NCBI GenBank assembly: GCA_015143295.1
Contig: CM026552.1
Coordinates: 62,180,944 to 62,244,943 of the forward strand
DNA from: Tetracentron sinense
Lineage: Eukaryota; Streptophyta; Magnoliopsida; Trochodendrales; Trochodendraceae
DNA length: 64,000 bases
Reading direction: 5' to 3'
The stretch's first letter is position 1. Each line of letters begins with the position of its first letter. The position numbers and the translations under genes were made by a program. The notes beneath the pieces are model-generated. The model made no database searches and had not been told where the DNA came from. It worked only from the letters and a program-made list of their open reading frames with translations. Shown here piece by piece: positions 1 through 10,500 of the stretch.

Positions 1-42
1 GAGGAGCCTTTGGAGGAACCTCCCGTAGAGGGTTATCAGTAG
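1..42 (+). CDS. C-terminal end of the conserved LTR acidic small ORF (partial)
   Basis: The first 42 bases read in frame 1 as EEPLEEPPVEGYQ and stop. This is the C-terminus of the 39-residue small ORF seen whole at 13767-13886 and 35866-35985. The start and core lie outside the window. Function is unknown; see the entry at 49756-49896 for the family description. Confidence 0.5.
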   Translation, partial: EEPLEEPPVEGYQ

Positions 43-343
43 GTGGTGATTAGATTCTGAGTGGATTAGCTGTGGGTGAGATGAGAGTCAGATTTATGTA
101 TTTTGGCGGGCATGTCCGCACTTTCTTTTGGATTCTTTTTGTATAAACTTGGATTGCTTATGCATATACATAGAGGTTTTGTAGACTTCCGCTATACCAT
201 GTTAGAGTATGTTTCCGCTGTTTTTTCCTCTATTGTATATGCTCTATGGGTTTTGCAGGGTGGTTTGTCAAGTAAGTCATGTGAGACATGATTAGTCGTC
301 CAAAGTTCAGTCTAACTCCTAGGGTGGGTTCTGGGTCGCGACA
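1..343 (+). mobile_element. Right end of a Tekay-type LTR (3' end, sense +)
   Basis: The segment is the reverse complement of the left end of the solo LTR at 13464-15944 and ends in GGGTCGCGACA, the same family's LTR terminus. The rest of the element lies left of the window. It interrupts the LTR that resumes at 344, at the point matching about 5963 in the sister LTR. The ORF that fills 103-291 is a by-product of this LTR sequence and I do not regard it as a gene. Confidence 0.85.
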
Positions 344-887
344 AAATCAGGGAAAGTGATGAACATGAACCTCGAAGAGGGTTCACATGCCTCTCCAAAA
401 ACTCAAGAATCACTTGATTCTGAGCAATGGAGCCTAAACTAAGGCTTCGTAAAGTTGAAGGGAAATGCCGAAACATACCTCTTCAACATCTAGAACACTT
501 CGAGTGTTTTCACACTCTTTTCCCTCGGGTCCAAAACCATACTCATACCTCATTAATCATTCCACATATATTTTTAAATCCTTCTAAGTGATCATTTAAC
601 ATACACCAATATGCATGAGAGGGCCCGGCCTCCTTATGCCTCGCGCACTAGCACTATTCATTACACTATTCACTCACAACCCATTAAACACCTTGGGTAT
701 TTATACCCTTGTTTTTAACCACTTAGAGTATCTTTATACTCTCATTTTGAGACTCCAAATACATACCTAAGACCCTCACTTGACTCGTCATAATACCAAG
801 AATACCATGTAAGGCATTAGGCCTTTACACATACCATACAAGGGCTCTATTCACATGAACAGTGAATCAAATTTTTGGGGCTCTACA
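344..887 (-). repeat. 3' LTR of element A, truncated
   Basis: It matches 5964-6505 almost base for base and ends in GGGGCTCTACA, which on the minus strand is the LTR start TGTAGAGCCCC. The other end is lost where the LTR ending at 343 was inserted at an AAAATC run. No coding sequence is seen. Confidence 0.85.
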
Positions 888-900
888 TCCTCCCCCCCTT
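888..900 (-). other. Polypurine tract of element A
   Basis: On the minus strand a G-rich tract (AAGGGGGGGAGGA) abuts the LTR start TGTAGAGCC. It is preceded by TTTCGAGGGCGAAATT, a block typical of the end of Tekay elements that also occurs at 51962-51983. It would prime plus-strand DNA synthesis. Bases 901-1069 hold only residual 3' untranslated sequence. Confidence 0.8.
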
Positions 901-1069
901 ATAAGAATTTCGCCCTCGAAATTCATACGCGACACAATGAAGCAGGGATACTCTTCCCATGCTTTATTAACTCCTACACTCTATCATCCACAATCATCAA
1001 GTAATGCATCACAACACATATAGAATATAAGTAGCATGTTGTATCGACATATATCATATATTTTACACA

Positions 1070-2353
1070 TCATATGTTCAAGCACTGGAATGGCGTACCT
1101 TGCACAACATCCTCGGATGCATGCGCGCCTTGGTCGGTCAAGGCAAAGACTCTACCCTGATTCGCCTGTCGAGGCGGCTGTATGGGCTGTGGGGGACCAG
1201 AGGCCTGCGGATACCTCTGTTGAGGAACCGATCTACCCGGGGGCTTGGAGGCCTGAGAAGACCCCTGCTGTGTAGCCTGTCGGGCCGGAGGCCTATTCCC
1301 TTGCGACGGCAATGGCAACTAGCGGCGTGGGCAATCTCTGAACTGATGTCCCCGATCACCGCAGTAATAACATGCATCTGTGAGTGTACGACAATCCCCC
1401 CTGTGATTTCTCCCACAGTGGCTGCACATCCCGGAGGTAGTCGATCCAGAAGACCCATATCCCGTGGCCTGTGAAGTAGTAGGGCGGGGAACCTGTGGTG
1501 TAAATGGGGACCTCTGAACCGGCACAGACATAGTAGTCTGGTATGGGGAAGGTCTAACCCTTCTCTCTAGTGGCACTGGCCCACTGGACTGGCCTCGAAC
1601 CATGCCTCTCCCTCGGCTACTGTCACTCCTCAAGAGAGACTCGTCTAAATGTCTCTCAGCAATCTTCGCCTTTCCTACAATTTCTTTCCAAGTTTCCACT
1701 TGCAGTATAGCAACCCGCTCTCTAATGGAGGGTCTCAAGCCACCTTCAAACTTCCTGACTCGCATACTCTCGGATGCAACTAGGTGTGGAGCAAACCTCG
1801 AGAGCCCGACGTACTTGGCCTCGTACTCTATCACACTCATCTCTCCTTGTTCCAAGAACATGAACTCCCTCTCCTTCTGCTCCTTCACGAACCTGGGAAA
1901 ATACTGCTCGTAAAAAGCATCCAAGAACTCTGCCCATGTCCATGGTGTCCCTGCCTTGGCGGCATCCCTTTGCCTCAGTGCAGACCTCCACCAATGTTCG
2001 GCTTCACCTTCCATCACGAAGGAAGCCCAATCAAACCTCTGCTCATCCGTGCAATGAAGAACTCGAAAGATCTTCTCCAACTGCATGACCCAAGCTTCTG
2101 CAACCATGGGGTCAGGAGTACCATAGAAGGTGGAAGGCCTCAGTCTCCGGAATGCCTCAAGTCCTGCTATGGGATGTACCGGAGGAGGTGCAGGTACTAC
2201 GGCAACAGGAGTGTCAACCCTGTCTGCAAGCCTAGTCATAGCCGTGGCCATAACCCCAAGGATCTGAGTCAAATCTGGCTGCTCATCTCCCATAGGAATG
2301 CCTCCTCCGTTCCCTCTAGTCTGATACCCTCTACCTCGGGTGCCACGCCTCAT
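1070..2353 (-). pseudogene. gag: gag of element A, interrupted by an in-frame TAG
   Basis: This is the structural (Gag) protein of a Tekay-type retrotransposon. Reading starts at the ATG at 2353 (MRRGTRGRGYQTRGNG), carries the retrotransposon Gag core (EHWWRSALRQRD) and ends in a zinc knuckle CYYCGDRGHQFRDC. TAG at 1319-1321 follows CPRR. The same frame then runs another 82 codons to 1070 and resembles the C-terminal tail of the intact gag at 55506-56759 (both have GRVFAL and DVVQGT). The stop is therefore most likely a nonsense mutation that removes the proline/serine-rich tail but leaves both cysteine motifs. The splice-donor-like CAAG|GTACGC found at the end of the intact gag is also present here, but no protease follows. 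Confidence 0.85.
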
Positions 2354-3501
2354 GATCAACTCCTGAGGACAATAGCGAGATGTGAGTCTAACGGAAAAAC
2401 CAAGCTCTTTGAATATAATTATTCAACTAGCAATTCCTGCCTATATGAGCGTGCCATGTATAATCAATATATCAAGATATACACATAATAGTATCGCACA
2501 CCCTTTGGTTTCCTAGCGAAGCTACGTTCTAAAACACGGTTAAAACACTAACCTATGACCTACTTAAGACATTGACTGACTTATGGCTAAGACAAATGAT
2601 TAGTTCACAACCTTGGAGTTATTTAACCAATTTCCTTTAAATTATTTTGACATGTATGATGCATATGAGATGTGCATTATGTATATGATATGTATGAGGT
2701 GAATGCTATGCATGATGCCTATGCCATGTATGATGCTATGTGTGATGCTACGTAGGGTGCTCATGTCATGTATGATGTTCATGAATTGGATGATGCTCAT
2801 GATGTAGATGATGCTTGTGTATGATGAAAATTTTCTTTGGACTTTTATAATATGTTTATCATTTTGGACGGAGCAATGGGTTTAGAACGTGCTGCAGAAT
2901 TAACGCGCATCTGTATCTAGACTTGGACCGAGCACTGGGTCTAGAACGTGCTGCAGAATGAACGTGCATCTGTATCTAGAAGCGTGCATGCAGACATCCG
3001 TGTGCTTGTTCAAAATTATATCTTTTATCAATTGGGACTGAGCACTGTGTCTGGAACGTGCTGCAGAAATGCGCATCTGTATCTAGAAGCGTGCATCAAA
3101 CATCCCTGAGCTTGATAAAAATTATACATATATATTTATTCAATTATTTTTATTAGTATTATTATTATTTCTTTCCTCCAGGGTTCCTAAACATGATGTG
3201 ACACCGTACATATAGTATACCCAAAATAGGGATTCCTAAATAACTTAGCGAAGCTAGGACTCAAGTTAGTAGAAGTATCCACGTAGTCTATACTTGCAAT
3301 ACCATTTCCTATATGGACCTAATATCCTTACTTTGTATCTATTTTTTCGTTTGTATTATCCTAAACTTCAAGCTCTAAGTTTAACTCAAGGATCACTTCT
3401 ACCCATACCGCTTTAATGCCTAAACTTGAACATACTCCAACTTGAAGGAGACATGTCTACCCTAAGACAACAATCCCAGCCCGATGGAATCTAGAGCCTA
3501 A
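2354..3501 (-). other. Untranslated leader of element A with tandem repeats
   Basis: This 1.15-kb stretch between primer site and gag has no believable ORF. Bases 2643-2825 are a loose ATGATGC-type repeat. Bases 2866-3110 hold three copies of a 60-100 bp unit with GAGCACTGGGTCTAGAACGTGC, GCATCTGTATCTAGA and CATCCGTGTGCTTG blocks. The GCAC...GTGC part of each unit can pair with itself. A role in RNA packaging or dimerisation is possible but not shown. Confidence 0.6.
2866..3110. repeat. Three-copy leader repeat with GCAC/GTGC arms
   Basis: Three imperfect copies begin near 2866, 2924 and 3033. Each contains GAGCA(A/C)TG(G/T)GT(T/C)T(A/G)GAACGTGCTGCAGAA followed by GCATCTGTATCTAGA. The spacing varies because the third copy follows a 45-base AT-rich spacer. 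Confidence 0.7.
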
Positions 3502-3513
3502 GCTCTGATACCA
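3502..3513 (-). other. Primer binding site of element A
   Basis: On the minus strand TGGTATCAGAGC lies four bases inside the LTR end (TGACAGGTT). This is the complement of the 3' end of plant initiator tRNA-Met, the usual primer for this lineage. Confidence 0.9.
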
Positions 3514-3776
3514 AACCTGTCACGACCCAAAATACCCCCTAGTAGTTAGGATACTTTGGCGACGTGAACTCATAACCAAACCATCCTATATAACATATGA
3601 ATCCTGTACAACATATAAAACCTGTGATAGCGGAAGCGTAATACTAATCTATATATGGTAGTGGAAGCGGACTACAAAATTTCTATCAATAGTATATGTC
3701 TCAGTTTATACATGACCCAAAATAAAGAGTGAACATACTCGCTCAACAAAATATATGTACATGTCTTTCCCTCTCG

Positions 3777-3932
3777 TCACTCATGATGGGGCCACCTAAC
3801 AAAAGCCCTCTGCTCCTCCTGAGCCCTATGCTGCTGAAGACTACCCCAAGTCTCCTCCTCCTCAACATACTCTTCCTCGACCCATGGTTCTTGAGGACGC
3901 TCGCCACAAATGTCTAAGGGACCTGCCGACAT
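3777..3932 (-). CDS. Conserved LTR small ORF, 51 residues (element A type)
   Basis: It starts MSAGPLDICG, has the family core EPWVEEEYVEEEE at residues 15-27, and then a divergent tail ending RWPHHE. The start ATG sits in the conserved block ATGTCGGCAGG, ten bases downstream of the hairpin at 3943-3963. Compared with the 46-residue type at 49756-49896, the core is the same although its third codon positions differ. It would lie in the 5' leader of the element RNA. Function is unknown. Confidence 0.5.
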   Translation of the reverse strand: MSAGPLDICGERPQEPWVEEEYVEEEETWGSLQQHRAQEEQRAFVRWPHHE

Positions 3933-3942
3933 AATATGTACG

Positions 3943-3963
3943 GCTGAGCATGGAATACTCAGC
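3943..3963 (-). promoter_or_regulatory. Conserved LTR hairpin upstream of the small ORF
   Basis: It is a six-base-pair inverted repeat, GCTGAG and CTCAGC, with a nine-base loop TATTCCATG on the sense strand. The same element is found in every Tekay LTR of the window that covers this position, apart from the distinct LTR at 23807-28304. Confidence 0.6.
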
Positions 3964-4271
3964 GTATACAAACCACTAGATAGTAATATCGTAAACAAGA
4001 ATACAACGTGTGCATATCACAATTCTAATCATCTCACATGCATTCCTGAAATCAGAGCGCGGAAAACAAAATCATATCATGTGCATATATCTCAGAAAAT
4101 ACTATCGGAAAACATCTTTTTATCATCTTGTACCTTTGCATATATGGGTATTTAAAATACCTTGGCTTTTATCTTTTATTATCCTGTACGGGTATTTAAA
4201 ATACCTTGGTATTCATCATTTGCTACCTCTGGAGTAGGACAACTAGTACCTGTACCCACGTAAGCTGGGTG

Positions 4272-4660
4272 GCCTAATGTTCTCCTCACCTTCGGCTACC
4301 TTAAGGGTAGACGACCAGTATCCATCTCCCTTCCGGGCGGCCTGCTATCATCGGAGTCCGATGCCAGTATCCCTTTCCCTTTCAGGCGGCCTGCTATCGT
4401 CACATCCCTGTCGGCTTTTTCCGTATACTTTCCATCTTCTTGTATTTCTTGTAACATCTTGTGCTTCTTGTATTTTCCGTATGTATCTTGTGCTTCTTAT
4501 ACTTTTCCGTAGACCTCTTTTTTACTTCTTGTACTTTTCTTATACTTCTTATGCCTCTTGTACTATTCATTTGGTTCATTTACATCTTATACTTTTCGTG
4601 TGGTTCATTTGCATCTTATACTCTTCTTCTTCTTATTCTTGTATTGCATCTTATATACAT
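4272..4660. repeat. Variable repeat cassette 2 in the element A LTR
   Basis: Two copies of a roughly 60-bp unit (CAGTATCC-TCCCTTTCC-GGCGGCCTGCTATC) are followed by a pyrimidine-rich series of CTTGTACTTCTTATAC-like repeats. It sits at the same distance from the hairpin as the unrelated arrays in the other Tekay LTRs. The ORFs crossing it are low-complexity artefacts. Confidence 0.6.
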
Positions 4661-5534
4661 GTATTTCTTCTTTTGGAATACCCATAATTTAGAAAAACTC
4701 GATCATGCATATGCAGATGTGTCCGTATAGCAGTTGTGATATAACATGGTAGACATTTGGGAAAACCCTTTACATATGGTCATATGTCTCATACTCAACA
4801 TAATTCATCCATCACCATAATGCATATACAATAACATCACACCATTCCAATCACATTTAAAATAAGGTTTTTCTACTTATTCTTCCCAAAACTTGTTGCT
4901 TTTAACATGCTTTTCATCTTGGATACTAACATATAGAACAACTCAAAAATTACCATCTTTTATTTGTTGGTTGAAAGCATAACATCATTACATTTAATTC
5001 ACACCATCATTCATGGGATTTTATCTTGATGTAGAAAGGGTTTCATGAAATCCATTGCTAGAAGAGTGTATTTTTTTTTTTTTACATATAAGAGGCTATA
5101 TATAACTATACTTGTCCAGAAAATCATGCTTTTCATTAAGGGTTTATGAAATTAGAACCTAGTAGAGTGTATCTACCTTATGGGATGAAATCCCTTTGAT
5201 CCAATGCTTGAAAAGGCTTGAAGAAGCTTGTAGAAGTGAAACCCAAGCTTGATGTTGGAGATCCAAGCTCCAATGGCGCGTAGGAGCGAGATCAAGGCTC
5301 GATTTGTGCTCTTCTTCTCCAAATCCAAAAACCCCTCTTGCAATCCTCCACTCTCTTCCCTTCTCTTCTAAGATCTCTCTCTAGGTTTAGGGATCGCCCT
5401 CTCCTCTCTTCTTATCTCCCAATCTCTCTAAGTGTCGAAATGAAGCCCTAAAGGCTCGGGTTAAACTCTTAAGGTAAGAGTGAACCGACCAAAAGACCAT
5501 AATACCCTTACTGAATTTCTGCAAAAACGCGAGT

Positions 5535-5719
5535 ACCGAGCGATCGGTGTTAATGACCGATCGATCGGTTGCCGACCGAGCGATCGGTGTGTTGACCGAG
5601 CTCTCGACCAAAAATCAACTCTCTGGAAAATTTTCCCATACAAAAATCTTGACCAGTCGATAGCTTCCGATCGATCGGTTTTGGACCGATCGATCGCTCT
5701 ATGGACCTAGCGATCGGTT
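5535..5719. repeat. GATCGATCGG palindrome cassette (cassette 1)
   Basis: About seven copies of ACCGA(T/G)CGATCGGT and variants form two groups around a fixed spacer containing CTCTCTGGAAAATTTTCCC. The perfect form ACCGATCGATCGGT is a 14-base palindrome. Flanking sequence on both sides is shared with other LTRs whose central array is different. Confidence 0.75.
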
Positions 5720-6505
5720 GCCTGCAGGTCCAGACTGTTTTGGCCATATCTTTTGACTCGCTCATCAGATTTTGAGGATTCAACTTGCGTTGGATTCGTC
5801 TTTCGAAGGAGAAAAAATTTCATGTTTTGTAAAACTTCTAATTCGTATTTATTATTGGACCATTTTACCCCTAAAATTTACTGGTCTGAAACTGGGTTTT
5901 AACTGTCCAGATTTCCAACAGTCCTGACTTTGGAAATCGGACTTTTGACTCAACCCCAACTCAAAATCAGGGAAAGTGATGAACATGAACCCCGAAGAGG
6001 GTTCACATGCCTCTCCAAAAACTCAAGAATCACTTGATTCTGAGCAATGGAGCCTAAACTAAGGGTTCATAAAGTTGAGGGGAAATGCCGAAACATACCT
6101 CTTCAAGATCTAGAACACTTCGAGTGTTTTCACACTCTTTTCCCTCGGGTCCAAAACCATACTCACACCTCATTAATCATTCCACATATATTTTTAAATC
6201 CTTCTAAGTGATCATTTAACATACACCAATATGCATGAGAGGGCCCGGCCTCCTTATGCCTCGCGCACTAGCACTATTCATTACACTATTCACTCACAAC
6301 CCATTAAACACCTTGGGTATTTATACCCTTGTTTTTAACCACTTAGAGTATCTTTATACTCTCATTTTGATACTCCAAATACATACCTAAGACCCTCACT
6401 TGACTCGTCATAATACCAAGAATACCATGTAAGGCATTAGGCCTTTACACATACCATACAAGGGCTCTATTCACATGAACAGTGAATCAAATTTTTGGGG
6501 CTCTA

Positions 6506-6810
6506 AAGGAAGGGTGCTAGCCTCTGGCTCACAAGAGAAATGGAACAAGAACATGACAAGGAGGTTGGTAGCCCAAGGAAGGGTGCTAGCCTCTGGCTCA
6601 CAGGAGAAATGGAACAAGAACATGACAAGGAGGTTGGTAGCCCAAGGAAGGGTGCTAGCCTTTGCCTCACAAGAGAAATGGAACAAGAACATGACAAGGA
6701 GGTTGGTAGCCCAAGGAAGGGTGCTAGCCTCTGGCTCACAAGAGAAATGGAACAAGAACATGACAAGGAGGTTGGTAGCCTAAGGAAGGGTGCTAGCCTT
6801 TGGCTCACAA
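6506..6810. repeat. 69-bp tandem array in LTR fragment (about 4.5 copies)
   Basis: The unit includes AAGGAAGGGTGCTAGCC, TGGCTCACAAG and ATGACAAGGAGGTTGGTAG. The period of 69 is a multiple of three, which keeps several frames open on both strands, so the ORFs here are artefacts of the array. The same unit, inverted, occurs at 50173-50586 and 57783-58196. Confidence 0.9.
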
Positions 6811-7056
6811 GTATACAAGTCAAGAACAAATCAAGACATGAAATACAAGACAAGACACGACACACATACATGATTTGACCGAGACACGAAAAAGGTTTCC
6901 GAGACATGAGTTTTACCGAGGTTTTTGCATTCATACACGCATGTCAAGATATGTCTATGTATCTTATGCTTTCACTATTGCTTTAAATTAATATCTTGTA
7001 TTGCTCACTGTTGTTATGCTTTCGCTATTGTTATGGTTAGCTAGTAGTTTGTACTC

Positions 7057-7077
7057 GCTGAGTATTCCATGCTCAGC
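7057..7077 (+). promoter_or_regulatory. Conserved LTR hairpin
   Basis: GCTGAG and CTCAGC flank the loop TATTCCATG, identical to the other Tekay LTRs and immediately upstream of the small ORF at 7087. Confidence 0.6.
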
Positions 7078-7086
7078 CGTACTTTT

Positions 7087-7227
7087 ATGTCGGCAGGTAC
7101 TATGGATGTCCTCGACCCCGAGCCTTGGGTCGAGGAGGAGTATGTAGAGGAGAGGGAGCCACCTATCCCATGGCAGTCTCTGGAGGATGGGGACTTGGAG
7201 GTGTGGCCATATCTCGACCACTGTTGA
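7087..7227 (+). CDS. Conserved LTR small ORF, 46 residues
   Basis: It starts MSAGTMDVLDPE, has the core PWVEEEYVEEREPP and ends DLEVWPYLDHC. It has the same length as the copies at 45405-45545, 49756-49896 and 57366-57506, with several substitutions but no frame break. The conserved hairpin at 7057-7077 ends ten bases before the ATG. Function is unknown; the product would be a small acidic, probably soluble peptide with no signal or membrane segment. Confidence 0.5.
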   Translation: MSAGTMDVLDPEPWVEEEYVEEREPPIPWQSLEDGDLEVWPYLDHC

Positions 7228-7506
7228 GAGGAGAGGGTTAGAGAGTTCCTTTTGTATTTTGATAGGTGGGCATGTCCACCTTTACTTTGATTGTATTTGG
7301 TATATGTTAACTTGGAATACTATTTGGAGTTATAGAAGAAAAGAAAAAGTTGGCTTATGCTTCCGCACTTATGTTTAGTTTCCGCGCTCTGATTATCATT
7401 GTATTATATTATGTTTAGCCTCTTGTATTACAGGATGGTTTGACAGGTACACGTAGTCACCTCTAAAGTATCCCTTAACTCCTAGGGGGTATTTTGGGGC
7501 GCGACA

Positions 7507-10500
7507 CCGGGAGTTTGTCGAGGATCATATCCTCTAATCCCATAAATTTATCTCAGCACCAAGAATTGGGATTTATGAATCCAATGATCTCTATCATATT
7601 CTTTGTGACTGGGTTTCCCTAATCAACTTGGTGTCCACTTGTCCTTTTATATAGTAAGTTGTCTAGCAGCCCTATTGTATTCTGTAAACATCTCATATGA
7701 GATTTAACATAAATAGTAATAACTTGGGCAATTCTTTAGATGGTAAGCACAAACTTGAGAGTCATTTTCCATTCCAAACACTTTGAATTGGTCAAGAGAT
7801 TCTCATTAAAGTCTTGGTAAGGTGGCTATAGAATGACATGAAAATAAAACATACATCATAATATTTCACACATTATAATATCATTAGATCAGGGTTTCGA
7901 TCTTTGATGATATTGCTCATCATTCAGTCAAATTTCATAAACCCCTCAATCTATAAAATTAGGAAATATGTTACTTCATATATTTGATGAGCATTGGGTG
8001 CCTTATAATACACATGCAATCTTCCATGCTAGGATAGTACCACACATGCACTACAAGGTGGATAGTAACTATCCATCACTGAACATCTCATGCATAACTC
8101 CTTATGTTAATCAGTGATTCCCAATTTTCTTGTGACCTTCAAGGATAACATGACTGTCACCTGTCAGCCGTCATGGTCCTTGGTTAAGTGAAACCCATTA
8201 TTCTCGGTTGTCATATGATCAAGTAGGAATATGCCCTCATGCTAGTTGACACTCCCTATCAGGCCATACACATTCCTATCTACTATAGAAATAAAACACT
8301 AGGAGTTTAATTTAGACTGAATTATGTCCGATTCCTGTCAGAGAGACAAGACTCAGACTAATTAATTCCTAGTCTTATTGATAATTGAAGGTCATAGGGC
8401 AACATTATCCCATAGGATAGATTAGCCCTTTTAATTCACTTAATATTTTTCTTGAGGAAAAACAGAATATTATGAACAAATTATACATCTAATGCATATA
8501 TCAAAAGTATTCACAATATTTATCATTGCATCACATGCATAGAATAATATACAAATATCATCACATGATAATAAATCAAATTTCGTTTTAATTAGATCAA
8601 ACTAATTCCAATGAACTCCCACTAGCCCTAGAAATCTTAATGGATCTAATCCAAGGGTACAAAGGTTATTTTTTAACATCAGTGGGCTTTAGATGGTTCA
8701 TTCATCCATATGATGGACCATTGGTCATACCAAGCACCATGGGCCCAGAATAACAATTATAAAGTGTCCATGTGAATCACTAAAGCTCATAAGTCAAAAT
8801 GGACTATATTACCCTTTAATTCTCTACGAATTATTTTTAGCACATTAGGGTTCACCAACCCTAAGTTTAAAAAGAAATTATGGGAGTCTTTAAACAACTC
8901 TTTAAGACCTCTACTAGGGTCTATAAGTGTTACTCAAGCACTTCCCATAATCGTGAATATTGTTAGCTTACATCTATGCCAATTAAGGCACAATTATCTC
9001 ATAATCATATAAGTAACATATTCCACGTAAAAATTTCAACATGGACTAGATGCATCACGTCCAAAAGGGCTATAATAATGTGTTTTATTTAAACACAAAC
9101 TTTTTATGTTTGAACAAAACACATATTGTGGGGTTTGATCCAATTATCCAAAATTTGCACAAAAACGATAATCACATTATCACAAAGGTTATGGACTTTT
9201 CTAAGCAACTAAAAGCTATAACAAATCATCACATGAAATACATAATATAGCCGCACAATGGGTCCATATGATCATGCTATCTTAGAAATCCTACAACTAC
9301 TCTTGTAGGACGCTTTCTAAGATTTATTCTCCATGCGATCACCATCATCTTCTATCATCAATTCGATTTCTTCATAGAGAAAAACCAGCAACTCCTAATA
9401 CTAAGATTACATCATATTCAAAATAAGAAACCTTGAGAAACCATCCAAAATAGGGTGCTCAAGGGGAGTACAACTCATAAGAAGAAAGAGAAGAGAATAG
9501 AGAGAGAAGAAGGCATGATTATGGAACCCATCCACCATTCAACAAGAATATATATTAACAATTCATCAGCTATGAATAATAACATGACATGACGAATTAC
9601 TTAGAAAGTCCATAACCTCAACAAGGGTTTTGTTAACCTTAGGGAAACTCTTTCCCATATGGTTAAGGTCTCTATTAACATTTAATAGAAAAACCCTAGA
9701 GCAAAGAAAGCAAACATGTCTAGAATGAATTCTTAGGGTTTTTAGATCATCATTAAAAGAAAACAATTTTTCTTTAATGCTTGGAAAATCATTAAGAGAA
9801 ACAATTTCTCTAAGATTTAATCTAACTCTAAAATTCATCCTCACATTCCTCAATTGATAAACAAATAGAAAACACCATATTAAATTCGGCTAGGCTAAGG
9901 ATCTAATCCCTTTTATATTATTTTGATCTAATAACTATTAAAAGACCAAAATAAATCAGCAAATTGCTAATTTTTAATATCACTTTATATTGATTCAAAA
10001 TCAATAATAGGTGAATTCAAAATTTTCCATAACGGCCAACTGCTTTAGGGATTATTTGATTTAACAATTAAATAAAATAATACCTTAAACACTAGTATTA
10101 AATGTCCATAAAATAATTGATCTCTATCAATTAAAATTCACCTGAGATAAAACCCTATATCTCAACCAATGGCATTTATGTAATTACTTGATTAACTATT
10201 AATCAAATAAAAACTTATAAATACTATGTAGCCGACAATTTTGAGCACATATAATTGATCCAAATCAACTACAATAATTATGGTATTATTCCCATAAAAT
10301 TTTTAGGAAACCATAAAAGATATCATAATTAACATTTAATTAAATGATAGCCTGTGGACTCGAAGCAGATAATTAAACAATTTAATTAAATCTTAGCCCG
10401 TGCTCTCGAAATCAAATAATTAAACTATTTAATTAATTGATAGCCCATTGAACGATTTAATAGTATCTCATGCTCTCAAATCAAATAATGGAATTTAGGA

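Larger units (their letters stand above)
344..6505 (-). mobile_element. Pol-less Tekay-type Ty3/gypsy element (element A)
   Basis: On the minus strand the order is 5' LTR (3518-6505), primer site, leader, gag (interrupted), polypurine tract and 3' LTR (344-887, cut by the LTR ending at 343). Only about 180 bases separate the end of gag from the polypurine tract, so protease, RT, RNase H and integrase are missing. The overlapping LTR parts (344-885 and 5964-6505) show about seven differences in 540 bases, so the insertion is older than the element at 49477-59557. The outer end is missing the last two bases (CTCTA instead of CTCTACA), so the target duplication cannot be read. It would need enzymes from a full-length relative to move. 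Confidence 0.85.
3518..6505 (-). repeat. 5' LTR of element A (about 3.0 kb)
   Basis: It begins TGTCACGACCC on the plus strand (the LTR's 3' end in sense) and stops at GGGGCTCTA, two bases short of the expected CA. In sense order it carries the GATCGATCGG cassette (5535-5719), a pyrimidine-rich repeat region (4272-4660), a hairpin (3943-3963) and the small ORF (3777-3932). Confidence 0.85.
6506..7506 (+). mobile_element. Tekay-type LTR fragment (sense +), same family as the intact element
   Basis: It is the reverse complement of about 49477-50450: a 69-bp tandem array, hairpin (7057-7077), small ORF (7087-7227) and the terminus GGGGCGCGACA. The 5' half of the LTR is missing at the junction with element A, where both partners have lost ends, so this is a rearrangement point and not a clean insertion. 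Confidence 0.85.

Noticed and set aside
1318-1322. TAG after the gag zinc knuckle of element A as a programmed readthrough stop
   Set aside because: The intact relative has a sense codon there and separates gag from pol elsewhere. A single nonsense mutation is simpler.
5461-5783. Overlapping ORFs rich in DRSIG/DRSV repeats (also near 37919-38128, 51527-51760 and 59137-59370)
   Set aside because: They are translations of the GATCGATCGG palindrome cassette, readable in several frames on both strands.
6471-6934. Several ORFs of 96-143 codons on both strands
   Set aside because: They cover the same 69-bp array and switch between frames. They are repeats, not genes.
9566-9853. 95-codon minus-strand ORF
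   Set aside because: It has no family resemblance, lies in AT-rich LTR-like sequence and has no supporting neighbour.
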